Position numbers and translations under genes: made by a program. Below the pieces are notes generated by a model. That model made no database searches. It was not told the DNA's origin and was given only the letters and a program-made list of their open reading frames with translations. This document shows, in pieces, positions 1 through 9,194 of a stretch of DNA of 64,000 bases. Each line of letters starts with the position of its first letter. Position 1 is the first letter of the stretch. The stretch comes from Pseudomonadota bacterium (GTDB lineage Bacteria > Pseudomonadota > Alphaproteobacteria > Sphingomonadales > Sphingomonadaceae), in NCBI GenBank assembly GCA_029779535.1, contig JAKPAG010000004.1:124001-188000 (forward strand), given 5' to 3'.

Positions 1-1
1 G

Positions 2-1201
2 CAGCGCGTGCTGGCCCGGCTCGATGCCCCGGCCAAGGCGCGCGCGCTGCACGCCGCCGCCGACGCCCTGCGCGCGGCCGAGGCCGAGATTCTGGCCGCC
101 AATGCGCGGGACATGGCCGCCGGGGCCGAACGCGGGCTGAGCGGGGCGATGCTCGATCGGCTGTCGCTTGATGCGGGGCGGCTGGCCGCCATTGCCGATG
201 CGGTTGACCAGGTCGCCGACCTGCCCGATCCGGTCGGCGCGGTGATCGACAGTGTGGCCCGGCCCAACGGGCTGGTGCTGTCCCGCGTGCGGGTTCCGGT
301 CGGGCTGATCGGGATCATCTATGAAAGCCGCCCCAATGTGACCGCCGATGCCGCCGCGCTGTGCGTGCGTTCGGGCAATGCGGTGCTGCTGCGCGGCGGT
401 TCGGAAGCGGTTCACTCCAACCGCGCGATCCACGCCGCAATGGTTGCCGGGCTGGCGAGCGCGGGCGTGCCGGGGGATGCGGTGCAACTGCTCCCCACGC
501 AGGACCGCGACGCAGTGGGCGCGATGCTGACCGCAGCGGGGCTGATCGACATGATCATTCCGCGCGGCGGGAAAAGCCTGGTCGCGCGGGTTCAGGCCGA
601 TGCGCGGGTGCCGGTGCTCGCCCACCTTGATGGCATCTGCCACACCTATGTCCACGCCGCCGCCGATCCGGACAAGGCCCGCGCCATCGCCCGCAATGCC
701 AAGCTGCGCCGCACGGGGATCTGCGGTTCGATGGAAACGCTGCTGCTCGACGCGCAGTTTCCCGCCAGCCAGGCGGTGGTCGCCGATCTGCTCGACGCCG
801 GGTGCGAGCTGCGCGGCGATGCCCGCGCCCGCGCGCTCGATCCGCGCGTGCTCCCCGCCAGCGACGAGGATTGGGACACCGAATACCTCGACGCGATCCT
901 CTCGGTCGCGGTGGTCGATGGGCTGGATGCGGCGCTGGCGCACATCGAACGGCACAGCTCGAACCACACCGACGCGATCGTCACCGAAGACGTGGCGGCG
1001 GCTGAACGATTTCTGGCCGAAGTCGATTCGGCGATCGTCATGGTCAACGCCTCGACCCAGTTCGCCGATGGCGGTGAATTCGGCCTGGGTGCGGAAATCG
1101 GCATTGCTACGGGCCGCCTGCACGCGCGCGGTCCGGTCGCGCTGGAAGGGCTGACCACCTATAAGTGGCAGGTGCGCGGCACCGGGCAGGTCAGGCCCTG
1201 A
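2..1201 (+). CDS. proA: Gamma-glutamyl phosphate reductase, 5' end outside window
   Basis: Second step of proline synthesis: NADPH-dependent reduction of gamma-glutamyl phosphate to glutamate-5-semialdehyde in the cytosol. About 399 residues are visible and the frame is open to the left edge. ProA is usually 415-425 residues, so the true start lies upstream of the window. The aldehyde-dehydrogenase-like fold is recognisable throughout: the cofactor region with YESRPNVT near nt 330, LRGGSEA near nt 392, and the catalytic-cysteine segment [13 protein letters not shown] with its Cys codon near nt 722. The tail ([19 protein letters not shown]) is typical of the family. The gene runs straight into nadD. 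Identification is secure; only the 5' end is missing. Confidence 0.96.
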   Translation, partial: QRVLARLDAPAKARALHAAADALRAAEAEILAANARDMAAGAERGLSGAMLDRLSLDAGRLAAIADAVDQVADLPDPVGAVIDSVARPNGLVLSRVRVPVGLIGIIYESRPNVTADAAALCVRSGNAVLLRGGSEAVHSNRAIHAAMVAGLASAGVPGDAVQLLPTQDRDAVGAMLTAAGLIDMIIPRGGKSLVARVQADARVPVLAHLDGICHTYVHAAADPDKARAIARNAKLRRTGICGSMETLLLDAQFPASQAVVADLLDAGCELRGDARARALDPRVLPASDEDWDTEYLDAILSVAVVDGLDAALAHIERHSSNHTDAIVTEDVAAAERFLAEVDSAIVMVNASTQFADGGEFGLGAEIGIATGRLHARGPVALEGLTTYKWQVRGTGQVRP

Positions 1202-1839
1202 GCATCATCGGGCTGCTTGGCGGGTCGTTCAACCCGGCACACGGCGGCCACCGCCGGATCAGCCTGTTTGCCCGTGATGCGCTGGGGCTGGACGAAGTGT
1301 GGTGGCTAGTTTCGCCGGGCAATCCGCTCAAGCCCCGGGCGGGGATGGCCCCGCTGGCCACGCGGCTCGCCTCGGCCTGCACGCAAAGCCGCCGCGCGCC
1401 GATTCGCGCCACGGCAATCGAGCGCGAACTGGGCACGCGGTTTACTGTCGACACCCTGCGCGCATTGCAGCGGCGCTATCCGCGCCACCGCTTCATCTGG
1501 CTGATGGGCAGCGACAACCTGGCCCAGTTCCACCGGTGGAAGGCCTGGCGCGACGTGGCCCGGCTCATGCCGATTGCGGTTATCGCCCGTCCCGGCTATG
1601 ATGGTCGCGCTGCCGCGAGCCCCGCGGCGGCCTGGCTCGGCCGATACCGGCGGTCTGCGGCCAGTGTGAAGCACCGGGCAGGATGGAGCGCCCCCGCGCT
1701 GATACAACTGCGTTTCGATCCGGACCCGCGCTCGGCCACGGCCCTGCGCCGCGCCGATCCAGACTGGGCCGCTCGTTATCGCGGCCTTGCCCGGCGCGAT
1801 CCCGTCACGCACCATCCTGTCGATCCAGACATCGCATGA
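1165..1839 (+). CDS. nadD: Nicotinate-nucleotide adenylyltransferase
   Basis: Transfers AMP from ATP to nicotinate mononucleotide, giving deamido-NAD in NAD synthesis. The nucleotidyltransferase signature [11 protein letters not shown] (GxFxPxHxGH) is at the N-terminus, followed by [11 protein letters not shown], typical of NadD. A C-terminal RSATALR segment stands where the family has its SSTxIR-like motif. The listed start is GTG at 1165, overlapping proA by 37 bases. A CTG at 1198 (CTGA overlap with the proA stop, purine-rich GGGCAGG seven bases upstream) would give a more family-like N-terminus and could be the real start. Followed by rsfS and rlmH as in most sphingomonads. Confidence 0.93.
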   Translation: MAGARHRAGQALSIIGLLGGSFNPAHGGHRRISLFARDALGLDEVWWLVSPGNPLKPRAGMAPLATRLASACTQSRRAPIRATAIERELGTRFTVDTLRALQRRYPRHRFIWLMGSDNLAQFHRWKAWRDVARLMPIAVIARPGYDGRAAASPAAAWLGRYRRSAASVKHRAGWSAPALIQLRFDPDPRSATALRRADPDWAARYRGLARRDPVTHHPVDPDIA

Positions 1840-1888
1840 GCGGCTGTTCGCTCATCCGCCTTGCCCGCCCATTGGAGCGCCCATTTCC

Positions 1889-2287
1889 TTGACTATCCCT
1901 GCCCAAACCGATCCGGCCAGTACCGGAACCCCCGCCCCGCTGCCGCATGCCGAACCGGGCACGCTGCACGCGCTGGTGCTGCAATCGCTCGATGACGACC
2001 AGGCTCAGGACCTGGTCTCGATCCCGCTCGAAGGGAAAAGCTCGATCGCCGATCACATGGTGATCGCCTCGGGCCGTTCGACCCGCCAGGTCGCCGCCAT
2101 GGCGCAAAAGCTGGCCGAACGGATCAAGCAGGGCGGCTTCGGCCATGTCCGCATCGAAGGCCTGCCCGCGGCTGACTGGGTGCTGGTTGATGCCGGCGAC
2201 GTGGTCGTTCACCTGTTCCGCCCGGAAGTGCGCAGCTTCTACAACCTTGAACGGATGTGGGCCTTCGGGGATTCGGGCAACGCCTGA
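1889..2287 (+). CDS. rsfS: Ribosome silencing factor
   Basis: RsfS (DUF143/Iojap family) binds ribosomal protein uL14 and blocks subunit joining under nutrient limitation. The 132-residue product contains the family core: SLDDDQAQDLVSIPL, then SSIADHMVIASGRSTRQV, and the end segment DWVLVDAGDVVVHLFRPEVR followed by YNLERMW. The TTG start at 1889 was chosen because GGAGCG sits nine bases upstream and no ATG or GTG is available in frame. A longer frame from TTG 1787 would add an unrelated extension overlapping nadD. Neighbours nadD and rlmH are the usual partners. Confidence 0.94.
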   Translation: MTIPAQTDPASTGTPAPLPHAEPGTLHALVLQSLDDDQAQDLVSIPLEGKSSIADHMVIASGRSTRQVAAMAQKLAERIKQGGFGHVRIEGLPAADWVLVDAGDVVVHLFRPEVRSFYNLERMWAFGDSGNA

Positions 2288-2293
2288 CTCCCA

Positions 2294-2716
2294 ATGCGCC
2301 TGCACATCATCGCGCGGGGCAAGATCGGCCGCTCGCCCGAGGCGGAACTGGTCGATCGCTACGTCAAGCGGATCGCCTGGCCGTTCAAGCTGACCGAGCT
2401 GCCTGACGTGGGCGGCACATTGCCAGCCCCGCTCAGCCCGCACCGCGGAGTGCTGCTCGATGAGCGCGGTAAGCAGCTTTCGTCCGAACAATTCGCCCAG
2501 CTGCTGGGCAAATGGCGCGACGACGGGGTGCGCGAGGCGCGCTTCCTGATCGGCGCCGCCGATGGCCACGGCGCCCCGGCGCGCGACCAGGCCGACTTGC
2601 TGATCGCTTTCGGCGCGATGACCTGGCCGCACATGCTGGCCCGCGCGATGCTGGCCGAACAGCTGTGGCGCGCGACCAGCATCCTCGCCGGGCACCCCTA
2701 TCACCGCGCCGGTTAG
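2294..2716 (+). CDS. rlmH: 23S rRNA (pseudouridine1915-N3)-methyltransferase
   Basis: SPOUT-fold methyltransferase that methylates pseudouridine 1915 in helix 69 of 23S rRNA on assembled 70S ribosomes. The 140-residue protein has the usual length and start (MRLHIIARGKIGRSPEAEL). It carries the cofactor-binding segment FLIGAADGH and the characteristic tail with TWPHMLARAMLAEQLWRA and GHPYHR. It starts six bases after the rsfS stop, so the two are probably co-transcribed. Confidence 0.95.
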   Translation: MRLHIIARGKIGRSPEAELVDRYVKRIAWPFKLTELPDVGGTLPAPLSPHRGVLLDERGKQLSSEQFAQLLGKWRDDGVREARFLIGAADGHGAPARDQADLLIAFGAMTWPHMLARAMLAEQLWRATSILAGHPYHRAG

Positions 2717-2772
2717 GGCGCGGCGCGCAATCGCGATTCCCATTTGCCGCGCCGCGCTTTAAGGCAACTTCG

Positions 2773-3990
2773 ATGCGTCCGCGCCTGATCCTGTCCCTGT
2801 TGCCGCTGGCCGCGCTTGCCGCGCTGGGCGGCCTCGTGGCCCAGGATCACCTCGCGCTGGAAACGGTCGAGGATACACAGCAGGCGCTGACCCTGGCCCA
2901 GGCCCAGGGAGAAGCCGCACGGCGGCGGGCCGAAGCGCTCGAAGCCGAAGCTGCGAAAGCCACTGCCCAGGCCGACAAGACCGCAGAACAAGCCGCCGCC
3001 GTCGCGGCCCGCATCCAGCAGGGCGAAGCCGCGATCGCCGCGAACGAGGCGCGGATCAAGCTGATCGACCGCCAGCGCGTGGCCCTGCGCGCGCGGCTGG
3101 CCGAACGCCAGCGCCCGCTGGTTCAGCTGACCGCGGCGTTGCAGCGCCTGTCGCGCCGCCCGCCAGTGCTCTCGCTGCTGCGTCCGGGTTCGCTGCGCGA
3201 TGCAGTTTACTTGCGCGCCGTGCTGGAAACCATGCTGCCCGAAGTGCGCCGCCGCACCGCCGGTCTCCGCGCCGAACTGGAACGCGGCCGCGCGCTCCAG
3301 GCCCAGGCCCGCGCGGCGAGCGAGGCGCTGCGAGCCAGCGAGCGCGACCTGGCCACGCGCCGCCAGGCCCTGGCCGCGCTGGAAAGCCAGCAGCGCCTCG
3401 CCAGTCGCGCCGCCAGCGGCGTCGCCGACCGCGAGACGGAGCGCGCCCTGGCCCTGGCCGAACAGGCCCGCGACCTGACCGGGCTGATCGGCGATCTCTC
3501 CAAGGCGGGCGAACTGCGCGCCCAGCTAGCGGCGCTGCCCGGTCCGGTGCTGCGCCCGGCCCAGCCGCAAAGCGCCCAGACCCCGGCCGACCTGGCCGTG
3601 CCTCCGCCCGATCTTGCCGCCGCGCCGCCGGGCTACATGCTGCCGCTGGCCGGGCGGCTGGTCGCCGGGTTCGGCGATAGCGGCCCGGGCCGTCCCGCAT
3701 CGCGCGGGATCAGCCTGGCCCCGCGCGGCGGCGCGCAGGCCGTCGCCCCGGCGGCAGGCCGGGTGGTGTTTGCCGGGCCGTACCAGGGCTATGGCAATAT
3801 CGTGATCATCGAACATGGCGGCGGCTGGACCAGTCTGGTCACCGGCCTGGCCGATCTGTCCGCCCGGGTTGGTCAGCAGCTGGTTATCGGCGCGCCGCTC
3901 GGCATTGCCGGGCCGGGCCGCCCGGTCGTCACGCTCGAACTGCGCCGCGCTGGCCAGCCGGTCAATCCGCTGGACTTCGTGCGCGGGTAG
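2773..3990 (+). CDS. EnvC-like murein hydrolase activator (degenerate M23 domain)
   Basis: Periplasmic protein of 405 residues: an N-terminal signal or anchor segment (residues 1-22), a long Ala/Glu/Arg-rich coiled coil (about 25-250), and a C-terminal LytM/M23 domain (about 285-405). The metal-binding residues of active M23 peptidases are replaced: the HxGxD site reads SRGIS and the HxH strand reads TLELR. This is the pattern of EnvC-type activators, which stimulate amidases rather than cut peptidoglycan. The ATG at 2773 precedes a clear signal sequence; upstream in-frame sequence is shadow of rlmH. Located between rlmH and a C-terminal processing protease, as in related genomes. Confidence 0.88.
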   Translation: MRPRLILSLLPLAALAALGGLVAQDHLALETVEDTQQALTLAQAQGEAARRRAEALEAEAAKATAQADKTAEQAAAVAARIQQGEAAIAANEARIKLIDRQRVALRARLAERQRPLVQLTAALQRLSRRPPVLSLLRPGSLRDAVYLRAVLETMLPEVRRRTAGLRAELERGRALQAQARAASEALRASERDLATRRQALAALESQQRLASRAASGVADRETERALALAEQARDLTGLIGDLSKAGELRAQLAALPGPVLRPAQPQSAQTPADLAVPPPDLAAAPPGYMLPLAGRLVAGFGDSGPGRPASRGISLAPRGGAQAVAPAAGRVVFAGPYQGYGNIVIIEHGGGWTSLVTGLADLSARVGQQLVIGAPLGIAGPGRPVVTLELRRAGQPVNPLDFVRG

Positions 3991-4097
3991 CAGGGCCGGC
4001 CGGGAAGAAGGCAACCTGCCCACCAATCCATCTGGCGTTAAGCCGCACTGCGCGATAGGTTCCCGCTGGATAGTTTCGTGAAAGGCCCGTCTTGTCG

Positions 4098-5486
4098 ATG
4101 AAGTCCGCCGTTCTGCTGCGCGCCGCGCTTGCCACCAGCGTTCTGGCGCTGGTCCCCGCCACCACTGCGGGGCTTGCGGCGGTCGATGCCCGGTCGGGGC
4201 CGCAGTTTGCGCGGCTGAGCACGGTCTACCAGCTGGTCAAGGCGCAGTATGTCGAACAGGTCGACGATACCAAGCTGATCAATGGCGCGATCGAGGGGAT
4301 GCTCGCCTCGCTCGATCCGCATTCGGCCTATCTCGAAGGCAATTCGCTCGAACGGCTCAACACCATGATCGACGGCGGCTATGCCGGGCTGGGCCTGTCG
4401 GTCGGGATGGACCAGGACACGGTCAAGGTGATCAGCCCGCTGCGCGGCAGCCCGGCGGCCGAAGCCGGGGTCAAGGCGGGGGATTACATCACCCATCTTG
4501 ATGGCAAGCTGATCTACGGCGTGCCGCTGGACGAGGCGGTGGCGCAGATGCGCGGCGAAGTGGGCACCCAGATCCGCCTGACGATCTTCCGCCCGGGCCG
4601 GGACGAGCCGTTCGACGTGACCGTGACCCGCCGCGAGATCAAGCTTGAGCCGGTGACCTGGAAGCTTGAAGGCCAGATCGGGGTGCTGACGGTCAACGAG
4701 TTCTCGCGCGATGTCGGCAATTTCGTGCGCGATGGTATCAACGACCTGCGCAAGCAGGCGGGCGGCAAGCTGGGCGGCCTGGTGCTTGACCTGCGCGAGA
4801 ATCCGGGCGGCTCGCTCGAGGAGGCGGTGGCCCTGTCGGATCTGTTCCTGTCCTCGGGCGATATTGTCTCGCAGCGCGGCCGGGTGACGTCGGAAGACAT
4901 GTATTTCCGCGCCGATGACATGCGCAACTATCCCGATCTGCCCCCGGCCGTGGCCGCCACTTTCAAGGGCGATATCGCCCGCGGGCTGCCGATCATCGTG
5001 CTGATCGACGAAGGCTCGGCCTCGGCCTCGGAAATCGTTGCCGGGGCGCTGCAGGACCAGCGCCGCGCGCTGGTCATGGGGCAGCGCAGCTTTGGCAAAG
5101 GCTCGGTCCAGTCGTTGTTCTACCTCGATCCGCAGCACAAGCGCGCGGTGAAGCTGACCACGGCGCGCTACTACACGCCGTCGGGCCGCTCGGTGCAGGA
5201 AGGCGGGATCGAACCCGATATCCGCGTGCCGCAACTGTCCGACCCGGATGCGCGGCGGCGCTCGCAAATGGCGCTGCGTGAAAGCGACCTGCGCCGCCAC
5301 CTCGTCAACGAGGCCGGGATTGATGACAAGCAGCTGGAAAGCGACCGCCAGGACGATCCGCGCTTCAAGATGACGGCGGAAGAGCTGAAGGCGAAGAACA
5401 TCAGGGACTTCCAGCTGTACTACGCGATCGAGACGCTGCGCCGCACCGGCGCCGGGGTGACCGCCCTGGCGACCAAGGGCAAGTAG
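4098..5486 (+). CDS. ctpA: Carboxy-terminal processing protease, S41 family
   Basis: Periplasmic S41 serine protease of about 462 residues with an N-terminal signal sequence. A PDZ domain lies at about residues 80-165 (GLGLSVGMDQD, LRGSPAAEAGVKAGDYI). The catalytic core contains VLDLRENPGG and the Ser-Lys dyad region GSASASEIVAGALQD followed by GQRSFGKGSVQ. CtpA proteases trim cell-wall enzymes and lipoproteins. The ATG at 4098 is listed; TTG at 4092 is closer to the purine-rich AAAGG at 4081-4085 and is a real alternative. The upstream EnvC-like activator suggests a cell-wall remodelling pair. Confidence 0.93.
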   Translation: MKSAVLLRAALATSVLALVPATTAGLAAVDARSGPQFARLSTVYQLVKAQYVEQVDDTKLINGAIEGMLASLDPHSAYLEGNSLERLNTMIDGGYAGLGLSVGMDQDTVKVISPLRGSPAAEAGVKAGDYITHLDGKLIYGVPLDEAVAQMRGEVGTQIRLTIFRPGRDEPFDVTVTRREIKLEPVTWKLEGQIGVLTVNEFSRDVGNFVRDGINDLRKQAGGKLGGLVLDLRENPGGSLEEAVALSDLFLSSGDIVSQRGRVTSEDMYFRADDMRNYPDLPPAVAATFKGDIARGLPIIVLIDEGSASASEIVAGALQDQRRALVMGQRSFGKGSVQSLFYLDPQHKRAVKLTTARYYTPSGRSVQEGGIEPDIRVPQLSDPDARRRSQMALRESDLRRHLVNEAGIDDKQLESDRQDDPRFKMTAEELKAKNIRDFQLYYAIETLRRTGAGVTALATKGK

Positions 5487-5495
5487 GGGACGGCC

Positions 5496-5969
5496 ATGAC
5501 GCTCCTCGACCAGCCGTCCCGCGCTGCCGCCCTGCTGGCGCTGCTGACCCCGGCATTCCTGCTGGGCGGGGCCTATATCGGGCAATATGCCTTCGATCTG
5601 TACCCTTGCGAAATGTGCTGGTGGCAGCGCTACCCGCACTTCGCCGCGCTGCCGCTCGGGCTGCTGGCGGTGCTGCGCCCGGCGCGCGGCGTGACCCTGC
5701 TCGCCGCGCTCTGCATCCTCGCCTCGGGGCTGATCGGCGCCTATCACGCCGGGGTCGAATATGGCTGGTGGGAAGGGCTGACCGCCTGCAGCGCCAGCGG
5801 GGCTGGCGGCGGCGATCCGATGAAGGCGATCTGGGATGCGCCGCTGGTGCGCTGCGACGATGTGCAATGGTCGCTGCTGGGCATCAGCCTGGCGGGCTTC
5901 AACTTCCTGATCTCGACCGGGGCCGCGCTGCTGATCGCGGCGCTGCTGCGCAAGCCGGAGGCCGCATGA
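5496..5969 (+). CDS. dsbB: Disulfide bond formation protein B
   Basis: Inner-membrane quinone reductase that reoxidises DsbA. The 157-residue protein has four hydrophobic segments. The first redox pair is in LYPCEMCWWQRYPH (CxxC) after membrane segment 1. The second periplasmic loop carries CSASGAGGGDPM...LVRC, with the partner cysteines. Starts ten bases after ctpA and overlaps the next gene by ATGA, so it is translationally coupled to coq7. Confidence 0.92.
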   Translation: MTLLDQPSRAAALLALLTPAFLLGGAYIGQYAFDLYPCEMCWWQRYPHFAALPLGLLAVLRPARGVTLLAALCILASGLIGAYHAGVEYGWWEGLTACSASGAGGGDPMKAIWDAPLVRCDDVQWSLLGISLAGFNFLISTGAALLIAALLRKPEAA

Positions 5970-6481
5970 ACCAGGACCGCATCGAACGCATGATCCGGGT
6001 CGATCATGCCGGGGAATATGGCGCGACCCGGATCTATGCCGGGCAACTGGCGGTGATGGGCAACCGCGCCCCGCACAGCGCCGAGATCGAGCACATGGCC
6101 GCGCAGGAAGCCGCGCACAAGGCGCGCTTCGATGCGCTGCTGGCCGAACGCGGGGTCCGGCCTACCGCGCTCCAGCCGTTCTGGGACCTGGCCGGCTTTG
6201 CCCTGGGCGCGGCGACCGCGCTGGTTGGCCCCGAAGCGGCGATGGCCTGCACCGCCGCGATCGAGGAGGAGATCGACCGGCACTATACCGAGCAGCTTGA
6301 CGAGCTGGGCGATGCCGAGCCCGAGCTGGCCGCGACGATCCGCGAATTCCGCGATGACGAGCGCGCGCACCGCGATGCCGCATTGGCCGCCGGGGCCGAG
6401 CGCGCGCCGGCCTTTCCGCTGCTCTCGGGCGCGATTCGCCTGGGGTGCCGCGTGGCGATTCGCCTGGCCGAGCGGATTTGA
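5966..6481 (+). CDS. coq7: Demethoxyubiquinone hydroxylase (Coq7 family)
   Basis: Di-iron monooxygenase for the penultimate hydroxylation in ubiquinone synthesis. The 171-residue protein shows the repeated carboxylate-bridged di-iron pattern: DHAGEYGATRIYAGQ, then EIEHMAAQEAAHKARFD, and in the second half EEEIDRHYTEQL and FRDDERAHRD. The start ATG at 5966 overlaps the dsbB stop (ATGA). Coq7 without a UbiF-type flavin hydroxylase is common in Alphaproteobacteria. Confidence 0.94.
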   Translation: MNQDRIERMIRVDHAGEYGATRIYAGQLAVMGNRAPHSAEIEHMAAQEAAHKARFDALLAERGVRPTALQPFWDLAGFALGAATALVGPEAAMACTAAIEEEIDRHYTEQLDELGDAEPELAATIREFRDDERAHRDAALAAGAERAPAFPLLSGAIRLGCRVAIRLAERI

Positions 6482-6567
6482 CGCCACGCAAAGCCGCGGC
6501 GCGCTTCAGGTGGCATTCAGTCCGCAGGTCGCCTAATATCGGCCGAACCCGCGCCAAGGAGTCCGTC

Positions 6568-7116
6568 ATGCGCCCGATCTTCGTTGCTTCCGCCTCGTTC
6601 CTCGCCGCGCTGGCGCTGGGCGGACCCGCCCTGGCGCAGGATGTGCCCGAGCCGAAGGTCAACCAGCTGATCATCTACGGCGATGACAAGTGCCCCGTGG
6701 CGGACGGCGAGGACACCATCACCGTCTGCGCCCGCAAGGCCGAGGCCGAGCGTTACCGCATTCCGTCCGCCCTGCGCGAAAGCGCCTCGCCCCAGAACGA
6801 GGCCTGGACCAACCGCGTCATGGCCTATGAACGTGTTGGCCGGACCGGGACGATGAGCTGCACCCCGGTTGGCGCGGGCGGCTGGACGGGCTGCTCGGGC
6901 AAGCTGATCGAAGCGGCCTATGCCGAAAAGAAGGGCGCGCCCGACGTCAAGTTCAGCGAGTTGATCGCCGAGGAACGCGCCCGGCGCCTGTCGACGCTCG
7001 ACAAGGACGCGGCCGAAACCCAGGCCCGGGTCGAAGCGCTCGAAAAGGAAATCGAGGCCCGCCAGAAGGCGCAGGCCGAAGAAGCGGCGAAGCAGGAGGC
7101 TCCTCAGCCGAACTGA
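6568..7116 (+). CDS. Conserved hypothetical secreted protein
   Basis: 182-residue protein with a clean Sec signal peptide (residues 1-23, cut after ALA-QD), so probably periplasmic. The middle contains four cysteines (DDKCPV, TVCARK, MSCTPV, TGCSGK), possibly two disulfides. The C-terminal 60 residues are charged and coiled-coil-like (ERARRLSTLDKDAAETQ onwards). A strong AAGGAG at 6556-6561 fixes the ATG at 6568. I do not recognise a characterised family; similar small secreted proteins are common in sphingomonads. The upstream dsbB may be relevant to its cysteines, but that is speculation. Confidence 0.82.
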   Translation: MRPIFVASASFLAALALGGPALAQDVPEPKVNQLIIYGDDKCPVADGEDTITVCARKAEAERYRIPSALRESASPQNEAWTNRVMAYERVGRTGTMSCTPVGAGGWTGCSGKLIEAAYAEKKGAPDVKFSELIAEERARRLSTLDKDAAETQARVEALEKEIEARQKAQAEEAAKQEAPQPN

Positions 7117-7132
7117 GGTTGGCCCCGGTCGG

Positions 7133-8287
7133 TCAAAGCCTGGAAAGCCAGGCTTCCACCTTGTCGAAGTGCTGCTTCCAGCTGGGCGCGACATAGGCAG
7201 GCATCAGCGCCAGCTGGCGGCTGCGTTCGCTGCTGTCACCGCAGAAGTCCAGCACCGCGGCTTGCCAGGCCGACTGGTCGGCCGGGTCCAGAAACAGCGG
7301 AATCTGGGCTGAAATCTCGCGAAACACCGGCAGGTCGCTGGCGATCACCGGCACGCCGCGCTGCAGCGCCTCGATCACCGGGATGCCGAAACCTTCGATG
7401 AAGCTGGGCATCAGCAGTGCCCGCGCCCCGTGGAGCAGGGCCATCATCGTCGCATCGTCGCATCGGCCAAGCTCATGGACGTGGTCGGCAAGTTCGGCAT
7501 CGCCATCGAGCAGGTCGAAAACGTGGTCGGCCTCCCAGCCGCGTTGCCCCACGATCAGCAATTCGGGCGCGGCATCGCCCAGTTCGGCGACCAGCGCCTG
7601 CCACGCCCGCAGCATCAGCAGGTGGTTCTTGCGCGCCTCGATCGTGCCGATCATCACGAAGTAGGGCCGTCGGCGCGGGGCAAGCCTGGCCGGCCGGTCG
7701 TGCTCGTCCGTGCCCAGCCAGGCGACCAGGGTTTCGGGCAGTGCCAGGCCTTCTTCGCTCGCAAATGCCGCCAGAGCATCGCGCGTTGCGTCCGAATTGG
7801 CAATGATCCCGCGCGCGGCATGCAGCACGTGCAGCATCCGGTCCCGGTGCCGATCCGCTTCACCGGCGCGGCAGAATTGCGGGTGCGTGATCGGGATCAG
7901 GTCATGCACCAGGAACACCGGCTTGACGCCAAGCTGCCGCAGCCAGCCCGGCAAGCCTTTGTAATCAAGCCCGGTGTGCCCGATGTTCAGGTAAAGCGCC
8001 CCGCGCAGGCCGCGCCGCCATGCACCGGATGCGGCGGCGCCGGCGAGTAGTGCCACCAGCGCCCCGCGAAAGCCCGGACCGCCCTTGTGCAACAGGGCGA
8101 ATAGCTCCTGGCTGCGGCGCGGCGACAGCACCAGCCGCAGCCGCCCGCGCTGCACCACCGCCTGCGCGCGCGGGCCGAAATGATCGAGGTAGGCAAAGCA
8201 CACCCGGTCGATCCCGGTCGGCAGGCGGCCGGTCCAGACCCGCCAGATCAGGCGGCTGGCATCTAACAGGATGGGACGGTCGGCCAT
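7133..8287 (-). CDS. Glycosyltransferase, GT4 family
   Basis: GT-B fold glycosyltransferase of 384 residues. The C-terminal nucleotide-sugar half contains FVMIGTIEARKNHLLML and the donor-binding E(x7)E-type motif EGFGIPVIEALQRG. The N-terminal half (LLDASRLIWRVWTGRLPTG, HDLIPITHP) matches GT4 enzymes of polysaccharide loci. The ATG at 8287 is chosen; an ATG at 8338 would add 17 residues of low-complexity sequence. It lies at the edge of the capsule locus but is convergent with the housekeeping genes to its left and divergent from the desaturase gene. Sugar specificity cannot be read from the sequence. Confidence 0.85.
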   Translation of the reverse strand: MADRPILLDASRLIWRVWTGRLPTGIDRVCFAYLDHFGPRAQAVVQRGRLRLVLSPRRSQELFALLHKGGPGFRGALVALLAGAAASGAWRRGLRGALYLNIGHTGLDYKGLPGWLRQLGVKPVFLVHDLIPITHPQFCRAGEADRHRDRMLHVLHAARGIIANSDATRDALAAFASEEGLALPETLVAWLGTDEHDRPARLAPRRRPYFVMIGTIEARKNHLLMLRAWQALVAELGDAAPELLIVGQRGWEADHVFDLLDGDAELADHVHELGRCDDATMMALLHGARALLMPSFIEGFGIPVIEALQRGVPVIASDLPVFREISAQIPLFLDPADQSAWQAAVLDFCGDSSERSRQLALMPAYVAPSWKQHFDKVEAWLSRL

Positions 8288-8486
8288 GGGGTCTTGGTCG
8301 GGAGAGGATCCAGGGGAAAGCCAAGTGCTTGAAGTCATGGCCCTAGCCCGATGAATGGCGGCTTGACAAGGAAGGGCTGAGGCGCGAACCGGCAAGACAT
8401 CGGTTGGCCTTGCCCATCCGGTCAACGACACGGGTCACACAGCATCGCGAAACTGCGCTATCATGCCATGGAGTAACGGAGCCGAC
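8288..8486. promoter_or_regulatory. Divergent intergenic region between GT4 and desaturase genes
   Basis: About 200 bases separate the divergent starts at 8287 (minus) and 8487 (plus), so promoters for both should lie here. ACGGAG at 8476-8481 is a plausible ribosome binding site for the plus gene. No convincing -35/-10 pair or operator was seen. Confidence 0.4.
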
Positions 8487-9194
8487 ATGCTGCGCCAGAA
8501 AGTGATCCTTGCCCTGTTTCTTGCCTCGCTGGGCGCCAATGCGCTGGCCGCAGTGCGCGATCCGGCCTGGCTGGCGCTGCCGGCCCTGCTGCTGGGCTGG
8601 TATCTGGCCGACATGCTGTCGGGCCTTATCCACATGTACATGGACTATCGCCCCTGCACCCCGGGCAAGCGGCTGAACGACATCTTCTTTTACGAAGGCT
8701 CGCGCGAATCCGAGGAATACCTGGCCATGCTGCGCGAGCGGATGGCCGCGATCGGCCCGTTCGAGCGGATTTCGTACGATTTCAAGAACCATCATCCGCG
8801 CCCCGATGCGCTGGGCCGGCGGCCGCTGTGGCGGCTGATCGGATCCACAGTGATCCTGGCCGCCTTGCCGCTGTCGCTGCTGGGCAATGTGCTGGCGGCG
8901 TTCTGGCCCGTGCCCGGCTGGATCATGGCCGGCCTGTTCAGCTTCCTGCTGGGCGGGGCCTTTGCCCAGTACTTCCACGGTTCGCTGCACCGGCTGAACA
9001 ATCCCTGGTTCATCGTCCTGCTGCGCCGGGCCGGGCTGCTGATGACCCCGGCCGCGCACCAGGTGCACCATGACACCCTGCAACGCGATTTCGCAACGAA
9101 CTGCGGCTGGTCCAATCCGGTAATCAACGCGCTGTTCCGTATGTTGCGGGCCAGGGGGCACCTGCCTGACGAAGGGCTTACCCCTTCAGCATGA
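8487..9194 (+). CDS. CarF/TMEM189-like lipid desaturase (plasmanylethanolamine desaturase family)
   Basis: Membrane protein of 235 residues with about four hydrophobic segments and a spaced histidine pattern typical of the Lipid_desat/TMEM189 (Kua, CarF) family: H49 in DMLSGLIHM, H102-H103 in FKNHHPRP, H164 and H168 in QYFHGSLHR, and H191, H194-H195 in HQVHHDTLQRDFATNCGW. Characterised members (Myxococcus CarF, human TMEM189/PEDS1) introduce the vinyl-ether bond of plasmalogens. Whether this bacterium makes ether lipids is unknown, so the substrate is inferred. ATG 8487 is preferred over 8463 because ACGGAG lies just upstream. The 3' end overlaps kpsS by 17 bases, convergently. Confidence 0.78.
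   Translation: MLRQKVILALFLASLGANALAAVRDPAWLALPALLLGWYLADMLSGLIHMYMDYRPCTPGKRLNDIFFYEGSRESEEYLAMLRERMAAIGPFERISYDFKNHHPRPDALGRRPLWRLIGSTVILAALPLSLLGNVLAAFWPVPGWIMAGLFSFLLGGAFAQYFHGSLHRLNNPWFIVLLRRAGLLMTPAAHQVHHDTLQRDFATNCGWSNPVINALFRMLRARGHLPDEGLTPSA

Noticed and set aside
2773..3990. Active M23 endopeptidase
   Set aside because: The zinc-binding HxGxD and HxH positions are replaced by SRGIS and TLELR, so an EnvC-like activator is more likely.
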